A stretch of DNA of 64,000 bases from Streptomyces spiralis (GCF_014654675.1 NZ_BNBC01000007.1:1-64000); one strand, 5' to 3'. Numbered from the stretch's first letter, positions 43,654 through 54,624 are shown. A program made the numbers and translations. The notes: generated by a model from the sequence alone, not told the origin.

Positions 43654-45162
43654 ATGACCGGCACCAAGGGAAACACCGCCCCCACCGTCATCGTCGTCGG
43701 CGCCGGCCCCACCGGGCTCCTCCTGGCGGGCGACCTCGCCACCGCCGGTGTCCGCGTCACCCTCGTCGAGAAGCGCCCGCACCGGATCAGCAACCTCTCC
43801 CGCGCCTTCGTCCTGCACGCCCGCAGCCTCGAGCAACTGGACGCCCGCCCGTCGCCCACCACCACCCTCAACGGACGCGCTTCGCGCGCACCTCTTTCGC
43901 GGAGCCTGGCCGACGACCTGGAGGCCGTCGGCCGTCCCCTCGGCCGGCTGCGGCTCTTCGGCCGGCTCTCCATCGACCTCACCGCCCTGCCCTCCCGGTT
44001 CAACCATGTGCTCGTCCTCCCGCAGTACGAGGTGGAGGAGGTCCTGGAGCGGCGCGCGGTCAAGGCCGGCGTGGACTTCCGCCACGAGACCGAGGTGACC
44101 GGGCTGACCCAGGACGCGGACGGCGTCACGGTCGAGGTCCAGGGGCCCGACGGACGCACCGAGCCGCTGCGGGCGGCGTACGTCGTCGGCGCGGACGGGA
44201 TGCGCAGCCGGGTGCGCGAGGCGATCGGACTGCCGTTCCCGGGGCACTCGGTGATCCGTTCCGTGGTGCTCGCGGACGTGCGGCTCGCCGAGCCGCCCGA
44301 GACCCTGCTGACCGTGAACGCCGCCGGGGACGCCTTCGCGTTCCTCGCGCCCTTCGGCGACGGCTACCACCGCGTGATCTGCTGGCACCGCGGCCGGAAC
44401 GTCCCCGACCACGCGCCCGTCGACCTCGACGAGGTCAGGGAGATCACCCGGCTCGCCCTCGGCCGCGACTTCGGCATGCACGACGCCCGCTGGATCTCCC
44501 GCTTCCACAGCGACGAGCGCCAGGCCCCCGCCTACCGGGTCGGCCGGGTCTTCCTCGCCGGCGACGCCGCCCACGTCCACAGCCCGGCCGGCGGCCAGGG
44601 CATGAACACCGGCCTCCAGGACGCGGCCAACCTCGGCTGGAAGCTGGTCCAGGTCGTCACCGGCCACGCCTCCGAGGCGCTCCTCGACACCTACCAGGCC
44701 GAACGCCACCCGGTCGGCAGGGCCGTCCTGCGCAGCAGCGGCGGCATCGTCCGCCTCGCCATGGCCAAGCGCCCCTGGACCCTGGCCCTGCGGGCCGCCC
44801 TGGTCACCTTCCTCGGCATCTGCGGCCCGGCTCGTCGCAAGGCGGCCGGCCAGATCACCGGCGTCGGGTTCCACTACGCGGCCCCGCGCGGCTCCCACCG
44901 CCTCGTCGGCGCCCGCGTCCCGGACCTCGCCCTCGCCGACGGCGGCCGGCTCTACGAGGCCCTGCGCGGCGGCCGGTTCGTGCTGGTGGGGCCGCGGGCC
45001 CACGAGGTCGGGCCGGAGCGCGCCGCCCGGCTGACCGCGGCGCGCTGGGCGAGCGACCGCCGCACCACCCTGCTGGTCCGCCCCGACGGCTACGTGGCCT
45101 GGGCCGCGGACTCGGCCGACGACGACGCGATCGAGGCCGCGCTCGCCACCCACGTGGGCTGA
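43654..45162 (+). CDS. FAD-dependent aromatic-hydroxylase-type monooxygenase
   Basis: A 502-residue flavoprotein of the PheA/TfdB or tetracycline-hydroxylase type, using NAD(P)H and oxygen. The FAD dinucleotide motif is VVGAGPTGLLLAGDLATAG, the DG motif GADGMRSRVREAIG, and the second FAD motif FLAGDAAHVHSPAGGQGMN near 300. A C-terminal thioredoxin-like domain follows (RLVGARVPDL, FVLVG). GGAGG is five bases before ATG 43654. Residues about 64-81 are coded by an interspersed repeat that replaces the usual LDARG-type junction, a surface loop near the FAD domain. It is likely to detoxify or modify a phenolic compound, induced through TetR. Confidence 0.9.
   Translation: MTGTKGNTAPTVIVVGAGPTGLLLAGDLATAGVRVTLVEKRPHRISNLSRAFVLHARSLEQLDARPSPTTTLNGRASRAPLSRSLADDLEAVGRPLGRLRLFGRLSIDLTALPSRFNHVLVLPQYEVEEVLERRAVKAGVDFRHETEVTGLTQDADGVTVEVQGPDGRTEPLRAAYVVGADGMRSRVREAIGLPFPGHSVIRSVVLADVRLAEPPETLLTVNAAGDAFAFLAPFGDGYHRVICWHRGRNVPDHAPVDLDEVREITRLALGRDFGMHDARWISRFHSDERQAPAYRVGRVFLAGDAAHVHSPAGGQGMNTGLQDAANLGWKLVQVVTGHASEALLDTYQAERHPVGRAVLRSSGGIVRLAMAKRPWTLALRAALVTFLGICGPARRKAAGQITGVGFHYAAPRGSHRLVGARVPDLALADGGRLYEALRGGRFVLVGPRAHEVGPERAARLTAARWASDRRTTLLVRPDGYVAWAADSADDDAIEAALATHVG
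43843..43895 (+). repeat. interspersed repeat family B, copy inside monooxygenase
   Basis: The stretch starts GCCCGCCCGTCGCCCACC, continues ACCACCCT and has GCGCTTCGCGC near its end. It matches the copy at 60675-60720 with one substitution over the first 26 bases and again over CGGA-GCGCTTCGCGC after a short divergent part. It sits in frame inside the gene. Confidence 0.75.
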
Positions 45163-45186
45163 AGTGCCGTACGGCGAGGGGCGGTA

Positions 45187-45227
45187 CGCCGAGGGGCGCC
45201 CGGTGCTCGACCGGGCGCCCCTCGGCG
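45187..45227. terminator. perfect 18-bp hairpin between convergent genes
   Basis: CGCCGAGGGGCGCCCGGT pairs perfectly with ACCGGGCGCCCCTCGGCG around a five-base loop. It separates the monooxygenase and pepN stops and can serve both. Confidence 0.85.
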
Positions 45228-45258
45228 CCGTACGTACAGATACCCGCAGCGCCGGGCG

Positions 45259-47838
45259 TCAGCCGGCCGCGGCGTCCGCCGCCTGGGCCTTCAGCGCCCG
45301 CTCGACGCCCGCCCGCGACTCCGACACCAGCCGGCGCAGGGCCGCGTTCGGCTCGGCGGAGGCCAGCCACTCGTCGGTCCTGCGCAGAGTGTCCTCGGAC
45401 ACCTGGATCGCCGGGTAGAAGCCGACCGCGATCTGCTGGGCGATCTCGTGCGAGCGGGCGTCCCAGATGTCCTTGACCACCTCGAAGTACCGCTCGGTGT
45501 ACGACGCCAGCAGCTCGCGCTGGTCGGTCTGGACGAAGCCCGCGATGACCGCTTCCTGGACGGCGTTCGGCAGCTTGTCGGAGTCGATGACCGACGCCCA
45601 GGCGTCCGCCTTGGCCTCCGGCGTCGGGCGGGCCGCCCGCGCGGTGGCCGCGTGCCGCTCGCCGGCCGCGGTCTTGTCCCGGGCGTACTCGCCCGCGATC
45701 TCCGGCTCGTCGAACCGGCCGACCGCCGCCAGCCGCTCCACGAACGCCCAGCGCAGCTCGGTGTCCACCGCCAGGCCCTCGATCGACTGCGAGCCGTCCA
45801 GCAGGCCCTCCAGCAGGTCCAGCTGCTCCGGCGTGCGGGCCGTCGCCGCGAAGGCGCGCGCCCACGCCAGCTGGTGGTCGCCGCCGCCCTCGGCCGCACG
45901 CAGATGGGCCAGCGTGGCCTCCGTCCAGCGGGCGAGCAGGGCGTCGCGGGCGGCCGGGTCGGCGTACAGCTCGATCGCCAGCTTCACCTGGCGGTGCAGC
46001 GACTGCACCACGCCGATGTCCGACTCCTTGCCGATCCCGGACAGCACCAGCGACAGGTAGTCGCGGGTGGCCAGCTCCGCGTCCCGGGTCATGTCCCAGG
46101 CCGACGCCCAGCACAGCGCGCGCGGCAACGACGACGCGAAGTCGCCCAGGTGCTCGGTGACGAAGGCCAGCGACTGCTCGTCCAGGCGGACCTTGGCGTA
46201 CGACAGGTCGTCGTCGTTGAGCAGGACCACCGCCGGGCGGCGCCGGCCGGCCAGCTGCGGCACGGCGGTGAGCTCGCCGTCCACGTCCAGCTCGATCCGG
46301 CCGTCGGCGGCGCGCACCAGCTTGCCGCTCGCCTCGTCGAGGTCGTACAGGCCGACCGCGATGCGGTGCGGACGCAGCACGGGCTCGCCCTTGGCGCCGG
46401 CGGGCAGGGCGGGGGCCTCCTGGCGGATGGCGAAGGAGGTGATGACGCCGTCGGCGTCGGTCTCGATCTCCGGCCGCAGCACATTGATCCCGGCCGTCTC
46501 CAGCCACTTCTTCGACCAGGTCTTCAGGTCGCGGCCGGAGGTCTCCTCCAGGGCGCCCAGCAGGTCGCTCAGGCGCGTGTTGCCGTAGGCGTGCCGCTTG
46601 AAGTACGCCTGCACGCCCCGGAAGAACTCGTCCATCCCGACATACGCCACCAGCTGCTTGAGCACGCTGGCGCCCTTGGCGTAGGTGATGCCGTCGAAGT
46701 TGACGAGGACGTCGTCCAGGTCGCGGATCTCCGCCATGATCGGGTGCGTGGACGGCAGTTGGTCCTGCCGGTACGCCCAGGTCTTCATGGAGTTGGCGAA
46801 CGTCGTCCACGAGTGCGGCCAGCGCGAGCCCGGCGCATGCGCCTGGCAGGCGATGGAGGTGTAGGTGGCGAACGACTCGTTCAGCCACAGGTCGTTCCAC
46901 CACTCCATGGTGACCAGGTCGCCGAACCACATGTGGGCCAGCTCGTGCAGGATCGTCTCCGCGCGCATCTCGTACGCCGCGTCGGTCACCTTGGACCGGA
47001 AGACGTACTGGTCGCGGATGGTGACCGCGCCCGCGTTCTCCATCGCGCCCGCGTTGAACTCCGGCACGAACAGCTGGTCGTACTTCTCGAACGGGTAGGC
47101 GAAGTCGAACTTCTCCTGGAACCAGTCGAAGCCCTGCCGGGTGACCTCGAAGATCGCGTCCGCGTCGAGGAACTCGGCGAGCGAGGGCCGGCAGTAGATA
47201 CCGAGCCGCACCGACTGCCCGTCCTTCTCGTACACGCTGTGCACCGAGTGGTACGGGCCGACGATCAGCGCCGTGATGTACGTCGAGATGCGCGGCGTCG
47301 GCTCGAACACCCAGACGTTGTCCCGGGGCTCGGGGGTCGGCGAGTTCGACACGACCGTCCAGCCCTCGGGGGCCCGCACGGTGAACTGGAAGGTGGCCTT
47401 CAGGTCCGGCTGCTCGAAGGAGGCGAAGACGCGGCGGGCGTCGGGCACCTCGAACTGCGTGTACAGGTACGCCTGGTCGTCCACGGGGTCGACGAAGCGG
47501 TGCAGGCCCTCACCGGTGTTGGTGTACGCGCAGTCGGCGACGACCCGCAGGATGTTGCGGCCCTGGAGCAGACCCGGCAGCGCGATCCGGGAGTCCTTGA
47601 AGACCTCGTCCGGGTCGAGCGTGTCGCCGTTGAGGGTCACCTCGTGGACGGTCGGCGCGACCAGGTCGATGAAGGAGGCGCCGCCGTTCTCGGCGACGTC
47701 GAAGCGCACCGTGGTCACGGACCGGTAGGTGCCGCCCTCCTGCGCGCCGGAGAGGTCGAGATCGACCTCGTACGAGTCAACGGTGAGCAGCTTCGCCCGC
47801 TGCTGCGCCTCTTCGCGAGTCAGGTTTGTGCCAGGCAC
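45259..47838 (-). CDS. pepN: aminopeptidase N (M1 family)
   Basis: An 859-residue cytoplasmic zinc aminopeptidase. GAMEN (substrate N-terminus binding) is at about 264-268, the zinc motif HELAH at about 298-302, and the third ligand Glu in WLNESFA follows. N-terminal saddle domain and ERAP1-like helical C-terminus are of normal size. GTG 47838 is chosen for the family start PGTNLTREEAQQRA and a GGGAG eight bases upstream. A second, diverged copy lies 11 kb away at 58608. Confidence 0.95.
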   Translation of the reverse strand: MPGTNLTREEAQQRAKLLTVDSYEVDLDLSGAQEGGTYRSVTTVRFDVAENGGASFIDLVAPTVHEVTLNGDTLDPDEVFKDSRIALPGLLQGRNILRVVADCAYTNTGEGLHRFVDPVDDQAYLYTQFEVPDARRVFASFEQPDLKATFQFTVRAPEGWTVVSNSPTPEPRDNVWVFEPTPRISTYITALIVGPYHSVHSVYEKDGQSVRLGIYCRPSLAEFLDADAIFEVTRQGFDWFQEKFDFAYPFEKYDQLFVPEFNAGAMENAGAVTIRDQYVFRSKVTDAAYEMRAETILHELAHMWFGDLVTMEWWNDLWLNESFATYTSIACQAHAPGSRWPHSWTTFANSMKTWAYRQDQLPSTHPIMAEIRDLDDVLVNFDGITYAKGASVLKQLVAYVGMDEFFRGVQAYFKRHAYGNTRLSDLLGALEETSGRDLKTWSKKWLETAGINVLRPEIETDADGVITSFAIRQEAPALPAGAKGEPVLRPHRIAVGLYDLDEASGKLVRAADGRIELDVDGELTAVPQLAGRRRPAVVLLNDDDLSYAKVRLDEQSLAFVTEHLGDFASSLPRALCWASAWDMTRDAELATRDYLSLVLSGIGKESDIGVVQSLHRQVKLAIELYADPAARDALLARWTEATLAHLRAAEGGGDHQLAWARAFAATARTPEQLDLLEGLLDGSQSIEGLAVDTELRWAFVERLAAVGRFDEPEIAGEYARDKTAAGERHAATARAARPTPEAKADAWASVIDSDKLPNAVQEAVIAGFVQTDQRELLASYTERYFEVVKDIWDARSHEIAQQIAVGFYPAIQVSEDTLRRTDEWLASAEPNAALRRLVSESRAGVERALKAQAADAAAG

Positions 47839-47951
47839 GCGGTCATCTCCCTCGTGGTGTGTGGGTGCGGTCATCCTTCCACGGGAGTCGCGCGGAAGGC
47901 GATGTCCGGATACCGCCGGTGAAAACGCCGTTCGGGCGTGAGCCTGGAGGC

Positions 47952-48512
47952 ATGACGACCACGACGACAGCGAAGACAGCGAAGACAGTGCAGACCGCCA
48001 CGACCGCGTACCCGGCGCGGCCCATCACCCCCGCCGCGCTGAAGGAGCTGCGGGAACGCGACGACGCCGGGCGTCCGGCGGCCCCGTTCACCGACACCGA
48101 GGGCGGCGCGCCCCTGCGCTGCTGCCTGCGCAGGAGCGAGCCGGGGGAGCGGATCGCGCTCGTCTCGTACGCGCCCCTGCGCCGCTGGGCGAGCCGGACC
48201 GGGGCCACGCCGGGGGCGTACGACGAACAGGGCCCGGTGTTCATCCACGCGGAGGACTGCCCGGGGCCGGACGGCGGCGGACTCCCCTTCACCAACGCCC
48301 ACCGCACCGTCCGCCGCTACTCGGCCGACGGCCGCATCCTCGGCGGACGGCTGGTCGAGGGGAACGAAGGGGGCGCGGGGGACGAGGGGGACCCCGCCGC
48401 GTTCGAGGCGGCCATCACGGAAGCGTTCGACGACCCGGCCGTGGCACTGGTCCACGTCCGGGCCGTCGAGTACGGCTGCTTCCTCTACGAGGTGCGCAGG
48501 GACCAGCCCTGA
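47952..48512 (+). CDS. DUF1203 family protein
   Basis: A 186-residue protein. After a Thr/Ala/Lys-rich N-terminus of low complexity (TTTTTAKTAKTVQTATT), the conserved part has LRCCLRRSEPGERIALVSYAP, FIHAEDC and a closing VHVRAVEYGCFLYEV, the pattern of DUF1203. Function is unknown; paired cysteines and histidine suggest metal or redox chemistry, which is inference. ATG 47952 follows GGAGG by one base, so a start a few codons later is possible. It is divergent from pepN and convergent with asd. Confidence 0.82.
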   Translation: MTTTTTAKTAKTVQTATTAYPARPITPAALKELRERDDAGRPAAPFTDTEGGAPLRCCLRRSEPGERIALVSYAPLRRWASRTGATPGAYDEQGPVFIHAEDCPGPDGGGLPFTNAHRTVRRYSADGRILGGRLVEGNEGGAGDEGDPAAFEAAITEAFDDPAVALVHVRAVEYGCFLYEVRRDQP

Positions 48513-48540
48513 GGGCAGGGACTACCCCCTGAGGCAGGGA

Positions 48541-49875
<1,335 letters not shown>

Positions 49876-50439
49876 ATGGACGCAAGGGCGGGAGGGGAGG
49901 GGCGTGTGCTGCGCAGAAGGGCGCGCCGCGGCCGGGAGACGGGCCACGGCGCCGACGATCCGTTGGACGCGGCCCAGGAACGCCGGGTGCGGGCGGTGCT
50001 CGCGCTCGGCGGGGTGCCGCAGGCGGACCTGCCGGACGGGGTGCAGCAGGTCCGCCTGCGGCTGCTGGAGCGCACCGCGAGCGGCCAGGAGCCGCCGCGG
50101 GACGTGTCGGCGTGGGCGGCGGTCGTCGCCTCCAACCTCGCCATGGACTGGCACCGCGCCAAGCGCCGCCAGGAGCGCCTGGGCGAGCGGCTGGCCTCGC
50201 TGCGGCAGGGGGAACACCCCTCGGGCGAGGACACCAGGCTGCTGTCCCTCGCCGTCGCCCGGGGCCTGGACGAGCTGCCCGAGGCCCAGCGCCAGGTGCT
50301 GGTCCTGCGCTTCTACGCCGACCTGCCCGTACGGATGATCGCCGAACAGCTGGGCGTCCCCGAGGGCACGGTCAAGAGCCGGCTGCACACCGCCGTCCGC
50401 GCCCTGCGCGAACGGCTGCACGAGGACGAGGTGGTGTGA
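49876..50439 (+). CDS. ECF-type RNA polymerase sigma factor
   Basis: A 187-residue sigma factor. Region 2 is degenerate (AWAAVVASNLAMDWHRAKRRQERL covers the end of region 2), while region 4 is clear: LPEAQRQVLVLRFYADLPVRMIAEQLGVPEGTVKSRLHTAVRALRERL, read in parts. The N-terminus is basic. ATG 49876 follows GGGGAG. It is followed after one base by a membrane protein that is probably its anti-sigma or effector partner. Confidence 0.88.
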   Translation: MDARAGGEGRVLRRRARRGRETGHGADDPLDAAQERRVRAVLALGGVPQADLPDGVQQVRLRLLERTASGQEPPRDVSAWAAVVASNLAMDWHRAKRRQERLGERLASLRQGEHPSGEDTRLLSLAVARGLDELPEAQRQVLVLRFYADLPVRMIAEQLGVPEGTVKSRLHTAVRALRERLHEDEVV

Positions 50440-50440
50440 C

Positions 50441-51244
50441 ATGACCGCCGAACGCACGCGGGCCGACGACCCGTGCGAGCCGGACCCCCTGCTGGCCGCG
50501 ATCCTGGACGAACCACCGGCCTCCTCGGACGCCGACTACCTGACCGACTACCACGCGGCCCGCACCGACCTCACCGAACTCCGCCGCCGGCTCGCGTCCA
50601 TCGCGGACACGCTCGTCGGCGCGGACATCAGTGAGGACATCGGTGAGGACATCGGTGCGGAACCGGTGCCGCGTCCCGGCAGCGGCGCGCCCGCCGGCCG
50701 CCGCCCGGCGGGCGGCCCTCCGGGTCGGCCGGGGGCGCCCCTTCGGGCGCGGCGGGGGCGGAGGGCCGTGGTGGGCTCCCTGCTGGCGGCCCTCGTCGTC
50801 TGCGGGGTGTTCGGGCTGGGGCGGCTTCTGGCCGTGAGCGGGACCGGGGCCGAGTCGGCCGGCGGGGCCGCCGATTCCGCGAGCGGTGACGCGAAGGTCA
50901 CCGCCGGGGGATACGTGGCGTGCGCGCGGTTGATCGTCGAGGGCACGGTCACCCGGGTCGACCCCGAGCCCGGCACCGGGCAGGATCGGATCGGGCTCGC
51001 CGTGGAGCGCCGCTACAAGCCGCGGACGGGACCCGACCAGGTCACCTTTCTGATGGACCGCGACGTCTCGCCGCGCCTGCGGACCGGTGACCGGGTCCTC
51101 GTGGCCATCCCGCGGCATGCGAGCAGCCCGGACATCTGGAGCACGGGCGAGCAGGGGATCGCCCGGGACCGCGCCTGGATCCTGGAAGGGCTCAAGGAGT
51201 CCCGCACGCTCACGTGCGACCAGGGTGACGGGTCGTCCGACTGA
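50441..51244 (+). CDS. membrane protein partnered with the ECF sigma factor
   Basis: A 267-residue protein: an acidic cytoplasmic N-terminal part of about 85 residues with helical DLTELRRRLASIADTLVG, a repeat EDIGEDIG coded by tandem 12-bp units, a Pro/Gly/Arg stretch, one membrane helix near 110-128 (VVGSLLAALVVCGVFGLG), and an external beta domain with CARLIVEGTVTRV and a late Cys. The start follows the sigma stop by one base. Position suggests an anti-sigma factor, but the HxxxCxxC zinc motif is missing, so it may be a different kind of partner. Confidence 0.75.
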   Translation: MTAERTRADDPCEPDPLLAAILDEPPASSDADYLTDYHAARTDLTELRRRLASIADTLVGADISEDIGEDIGAEPVPRPGSGAPAGRRPAGGPPGRPGAPLRARRGRRAVVGSLLAALVVCGVFGLGRLLAVSGTGAESAGGAADSASGDAKVTAGGYVACARLIVEGTVTRVDPEPGTGQDRIGLAVERRYKPRTGPDQVTFLMDRDVSPRLRTGDRVLVAIPRHASSPDIWSTGEQGIARDRAWILEGLKESRTLTCDQGDGSSD

Positions 51245-51248
51245 CGAA

Positions 51249-51284
51249 GGGCGGGCGCCCGCCGGCATCGGCGAGCGCCCGCCC
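51249..51284. terminator. hairpin between convergent genes
   Basis: GGGCGGGCGC at 51249-51258 pairs with GCGCCCGCCC at 51275-51284, just past the stop of the sigma operon and before the subtilase stop. Confidence 0.75.
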
Positions 51285-51303
51285 GGGCCGTGTGCGCCGC
51301 CGC

Positions 51304-54300
51304 CTACGGCACGACCTTCTCGATCTGCACGCTGCCGAGACCCGCGACCGTGCCGCGCGCGTTCACCAGCTGCACCTGGCCGAAGAACTCACGGCCCTCG
51401 GGCGCCTCGGCGGCGGCCGTGACCTTCCCGGTGACCGTCGCGGAGTCGCCGGTGCCCAGCTTCACCGCGGCCGAGTCGTCGACCGTCACGGTGCCGAGCG
51501 CGGCGGAGAAGAACACGTCCCGGTAGTCGTACGCGGTGGAACCGGACGGCACCGAGTAACCGGCCACCTCGATCGTGTACGTCCCGGCGGCGGGCCGGGC
51601 GAGGGAGACCGCTTCCTCGGAGTCGCCGTCCGCGGACTGGGCGACCTGCTTGCCGCTCGCGTCGTACACCGTCAGGTCCAGGTCGGCCGACTTGTCGGAG
51701 ACGTTGCCGATGGCCACGTCGAGGGACTTGGCGCCCTCGGGGACGGTCACCGTCGTGGTCCGCTTCTCACCGCCGGCGATGGTGGGCCGGGCGGACTCGG
51801 CGGAGCCGAGCGGGCCGCCGACCAGCTTGCCGTCCAGGGCCGCGTAGTTGTTCGTCACCTTCCAGGAGGCGGTGGCCGGCGTGCCGGCCTTCGCCTCGGG
51901 GACGGTCACCGTCTCGGGGTCGAAGGAGGCGCCGAGGACGGTGACGTCCAGCGTGTAGGGGTTGTCGAGCAGCGGCGAGGTGCGGCGCGCCTCGACCTCG
52001 ACCTCCCACACACCCGGCTGCGGGTCGGCGTAGGACCGCACGTCGGGCTTGCAGCCGTTGCCGTCGAGGTAGTTGTTGTAGCAGTACGGGGTCGAGGTGT
52101 TGTCGACCGGGACGCCGTAGGGGTGGACGGCGATGAACCGCGTCTGGCTCTTGTCCTTCAGCCCGCCGATCGCCACCTCCAGCGACTTCGCGCCCTCGGG
52201 CACGGTCAGGAAGTAGGAGCGGGTGCTGTTGCGCTGCACCGAACCGGAGTCCGAGTAGGCGTAGGCGACCGGGTCGGCCACCACGACCGTGGCGAGGATC
52301 TGCTTGTCGATCCCGGCCGTGAACGGGTCGTCGACCTGGAGGATCGCGCTCTTGAGACCGGCGGAGCGCGGCGCGGCCTGCACCTTGACGGTGACCGGCT
52401 GGTTCAGCGGGAGCCGCACCAGCGGCGAGCCGACGACGCGGAAGGTGTCGCCCGCGTTGTTCACCAGGCGCAGCGTGTGCCAGACCGGGCTGTCCGGACC
52501 CGAGGTGCGGGTGACCGTGACGTCGTAGGTCTTCTTCTGGCCCGCCTTCAGGCCGCCCTCGCGGTCGTACAGGCCGGTGCCGAAGCCGGGGGTCTTGAGC
52601 GCGTAGTCGATCGCGGTGTCGACGGGGGCCTTGACCGTGTAGTCGTGGGCGGTGGCGCCGAGGCGGATCGCCGTCCAGGCGTCCACGACGTCGATGAGGC
52701 CGGCGCCCTCCTCGTAGGCCTGGACACCCGGAATGTGGTGGGCGGTCGAGGTCAGCGCGGTGCGCAGGTCCGCCGGGGTGAGGTCCAGATGCCGCTGCTT
52801 CGCGGCGCTCAGCAGCAGCGCCGAGGCGCCCGTGGCCTGCGGGGAGGCCATCGAGGTGCCCTGGAGCATGGAGTAGCCGGCCGGCAGCGAGTAGCCCGCC
52901 TCGGCGACCGGGGAGCCGGGCAGCCAGGTCTGGGTGCTGTTGATCGCGGCGCCCGGCGCGGTCAGCGTCGGCGTGAAGCCGCCGTCCTCGCGCGGGCCGC
53001 GCGAGGAGAACGGCATCATCGCGTAGGGCGTCTTCACGACCGAGCCGTAGTTGGCCGCCCAGGTCTCCTTGGAGACCGACGCGCCGACGGAGATCACCTT
53101 GTCGGCCAGGCCCGGGTCGCCGATGGTGTTGGCGCCGGGGCCGGAGTTGCCCGCGGAGATCACCAGCTGGACGCCGTAGGTGTCGATGAGACGCGTGTAG
53201 AGCTCGGCGCGCGCGTTGTTGCCGTCGTTGAGCGCGGGCAGGCCGCCGATGGACATGTTGACGATGTCGACCCCGCGGTTGGCGACCAGGTCGATCATGC
53301 CCTCGGTGAGGGCGACGTTGGTGCAGCCGCCGGTCCAGGTGCAGGCACGGGAGGAGACGATCTTCGCGCCGGGGGCCGCGCCGCTCATCTTCCCGCCGAA
53401 CAGGCCGTTGGCGGCGGTGATGCCGGCGACGTGGGTGCCGTGCTCGGACTCGATCACGCCGATGTTGACGAAGTCGGCCTTCTTGCCGACCCAGGACCCG
53501 CCGTAGGGGTCCATCGGCACGTCCTTGCGGATCTGCACGACGAACGGCTGCCGCTCGGCCACGTCGGTCTTCGGGTCGTCGGTGCCGAACCACCCGATCT
53601 GGAAGCCGTCCTTGTACGGCTTCATCGGCTCGTCGTCGGTGAAGTCGTTGTCGTTGTCCAGGTCGACGCGGACCGTGCCGGCCGCCGCGTCGTAGAGGAT
53701 GCCCCAGGAGTCGGTGGTGTCGCCGTCGCGGTTGGCGTCGCCCTTCGCGTCGCCGCCCGCGGTCGAGGACTCCTTGAAGGTGCTGATCTGGTACGAGCCC
53801 GCCGGGGCCTTCCAGGACTGGCCGCCGTAGGTGAACTCGGGGCCGGAGACCGCGCTGACCATCGGACGCCAGGTGGCGTCGCCGTCGATGATCGGGTCGG
53901 TCGCGGTCACCCAGTCGACGATCTTGCGCTCGCCGGTGGTGGTCTTCTGCAGCGCCGGGTGGCCGAGGTCCACACCCGAGTCGAGGATGCCGATGGTGAC
54001 GCCGCGGCCGTCCGCCTTCGGGTTCTGCTTCACGAAGTCGACGGCGCCCGTCTCGAAGGACGGGTTGTACGGGTTCTCGGCGGGGGTGTTCCGGTCGGGC
54101 CCGGAGTAGGTGGTCCCGCTCGTGCCGCGGGCGGTCGTGGCGCCCTTCGCGGTGTCCGCGGCCGGTGTCGGGTCGTCGAGCGGGATCTCCTGGCGCAGGT
54201 CGATGGCGTGCACCGAGGACAGCTTCTCGGCGGCGGTGATCGCCGCGTCCGCCTGTCCGGTGGGCACGGTGGCGCGGACGTAGCCGAGCTTGTCGTAGGT

Positions 54301-54624
54301 GCGGCCCACGGAGCCGCCCTTGACCGCGTCGAGCTGCTCGGCGACCTGCTCGGTCTGTCCCGGCGCGGTCGCGATCATCATTGTGACGTTCTTGGTGCCG
54401 TCGGCCTTGGCGGCGGCGAGCAGGTCGGCGTCGTCCGAACCGAGCTTGGCGCTCGCCGACTTGACGGCCGGGTCGGACGGGGCGGGACCGCCCTGGGCGG
54501 CGGCGGCCAGGGGTATCGGCCCGGCCGCGCAGAGCGCGGCCACCACGCCGGCGGCCACGGCCGTGCGGGCAAGGCGTCTCGTGCCCGGGAGCGGGGCGCG
54601 CTGGGGATCGGAGGTCATCGGCAT
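51304..54624 (-). CDS. large secreted S8 subtilisin-like protease
   Basis: A 1106-residue exported serine protease. A signal peptide ends near residue 43 (PIPLAAAAQG), a propeptide follows, then the S8 domain with catalytic Asp 215 (GILDSGVDLGHP), His 395 (ESEHGTHVAG) and Ser 591 (LQGTSMASPQA). About 180 residues separate Asp and His, far more than in simple subtilisins, which fits the tripeptidyl-peptidase-II-like group. The C-terminal half is beta-sandwich, with two pre-peptidase-type units sharing VPEGAKSLEVAIG and VPEGAKSLDVAIG. It is probably a nutritional or developmental protease. Start ATG 54624; a second ATG two codons on is also possible. Confidence 0.92.
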   Translation of the reverse strand: MPMTSDPQRAPLPGTRRLARTAVAAGVVAALCAAGPIPLAAAAQGGPAPSDPAVKSASAKLGSDDADLLAAAKADGTKNVTMMIATAPGQTEQVAEQLDAVKGGSVGRTYDKLGYVRATVPTGQADAAITAAEKLSSVHAIDLRQEIPLDDPTPAADTAKGATTARGTSGTTYSGPDRNTPAENPYNPSFETGAVDFVKQNPKADGRGVTIGILDSGVDLGHPALQKTTTGERKIVDWVTATDPIIDGDATWRPMVSAVSGPEFTYGGQSWKAPAGSYQISTFKESSTAGGDAKGDANRDGDTTDSWGILYDAAAGTVRVDLDNDNDFTDDEPMKPYKDGFQIGWFGTDDPKTDVAERQPFVVQIRKDVPMDPYGGSWVGKKADFVNIGVIESEHGTHVAGITAANGLFGGKMSGAAPGAKIVSSRACTWTGGCTNVALTEGMIDLVANRGVDIVNMSIGGLPALNDGNNARAELYTRLIDTYGVQLVISAGNSGPGANTIGDPGLADKVISVGASVSKETWAANYGSVVKTPYAMMPFSSRGPREDGGFTPTLTAPGAAINSTQTWLPGSPVAEAGYSLPAGYSMLQGTSMASPQATGASALLLSAAKQRHLDLTPADLRTALTSTAHHIPGVQAYEEGAGLIDVVDAWTAIRLGATAHDYTVKAPVDTAIDYALKTPGFGTGLYDREGGLKAGQKKTYDVTVTRTSGPDSPVWHTLRLVNNAGDTFRVVGSPLVRLPLNQPVTVKVQAAPRSAGLKSAILQVDDPFTAGIDKQILATVVVADPVAYAYSDSGSVQRNSTRSYFLTVPEGAKSLEVAIGGLKDKSQTRFIAVHPYGVPVDNTSTPYCYNNYLDGNGCKPDVRSYADPQPGVWEVEVEARRTSPLLDNPYTLDVTVLGASFDPETVTVPEAKAGTPATASWKVTNNYAALDGKLVGGPLGSAESARPTIAGGEKRTTTVTVPEGAKSLDVAIGNVSDKSADLDLTVYDASGKQVAQSADGDSEEAVSLARPAAGTYTIEVAGYSVPSGSTAYDYRDVFFSAALGTVTVDDSAAVKLGTGDSATVTGKVTAAAEAPEGREFFGQVQLVNARGTVAGLGSVQIEKVVP

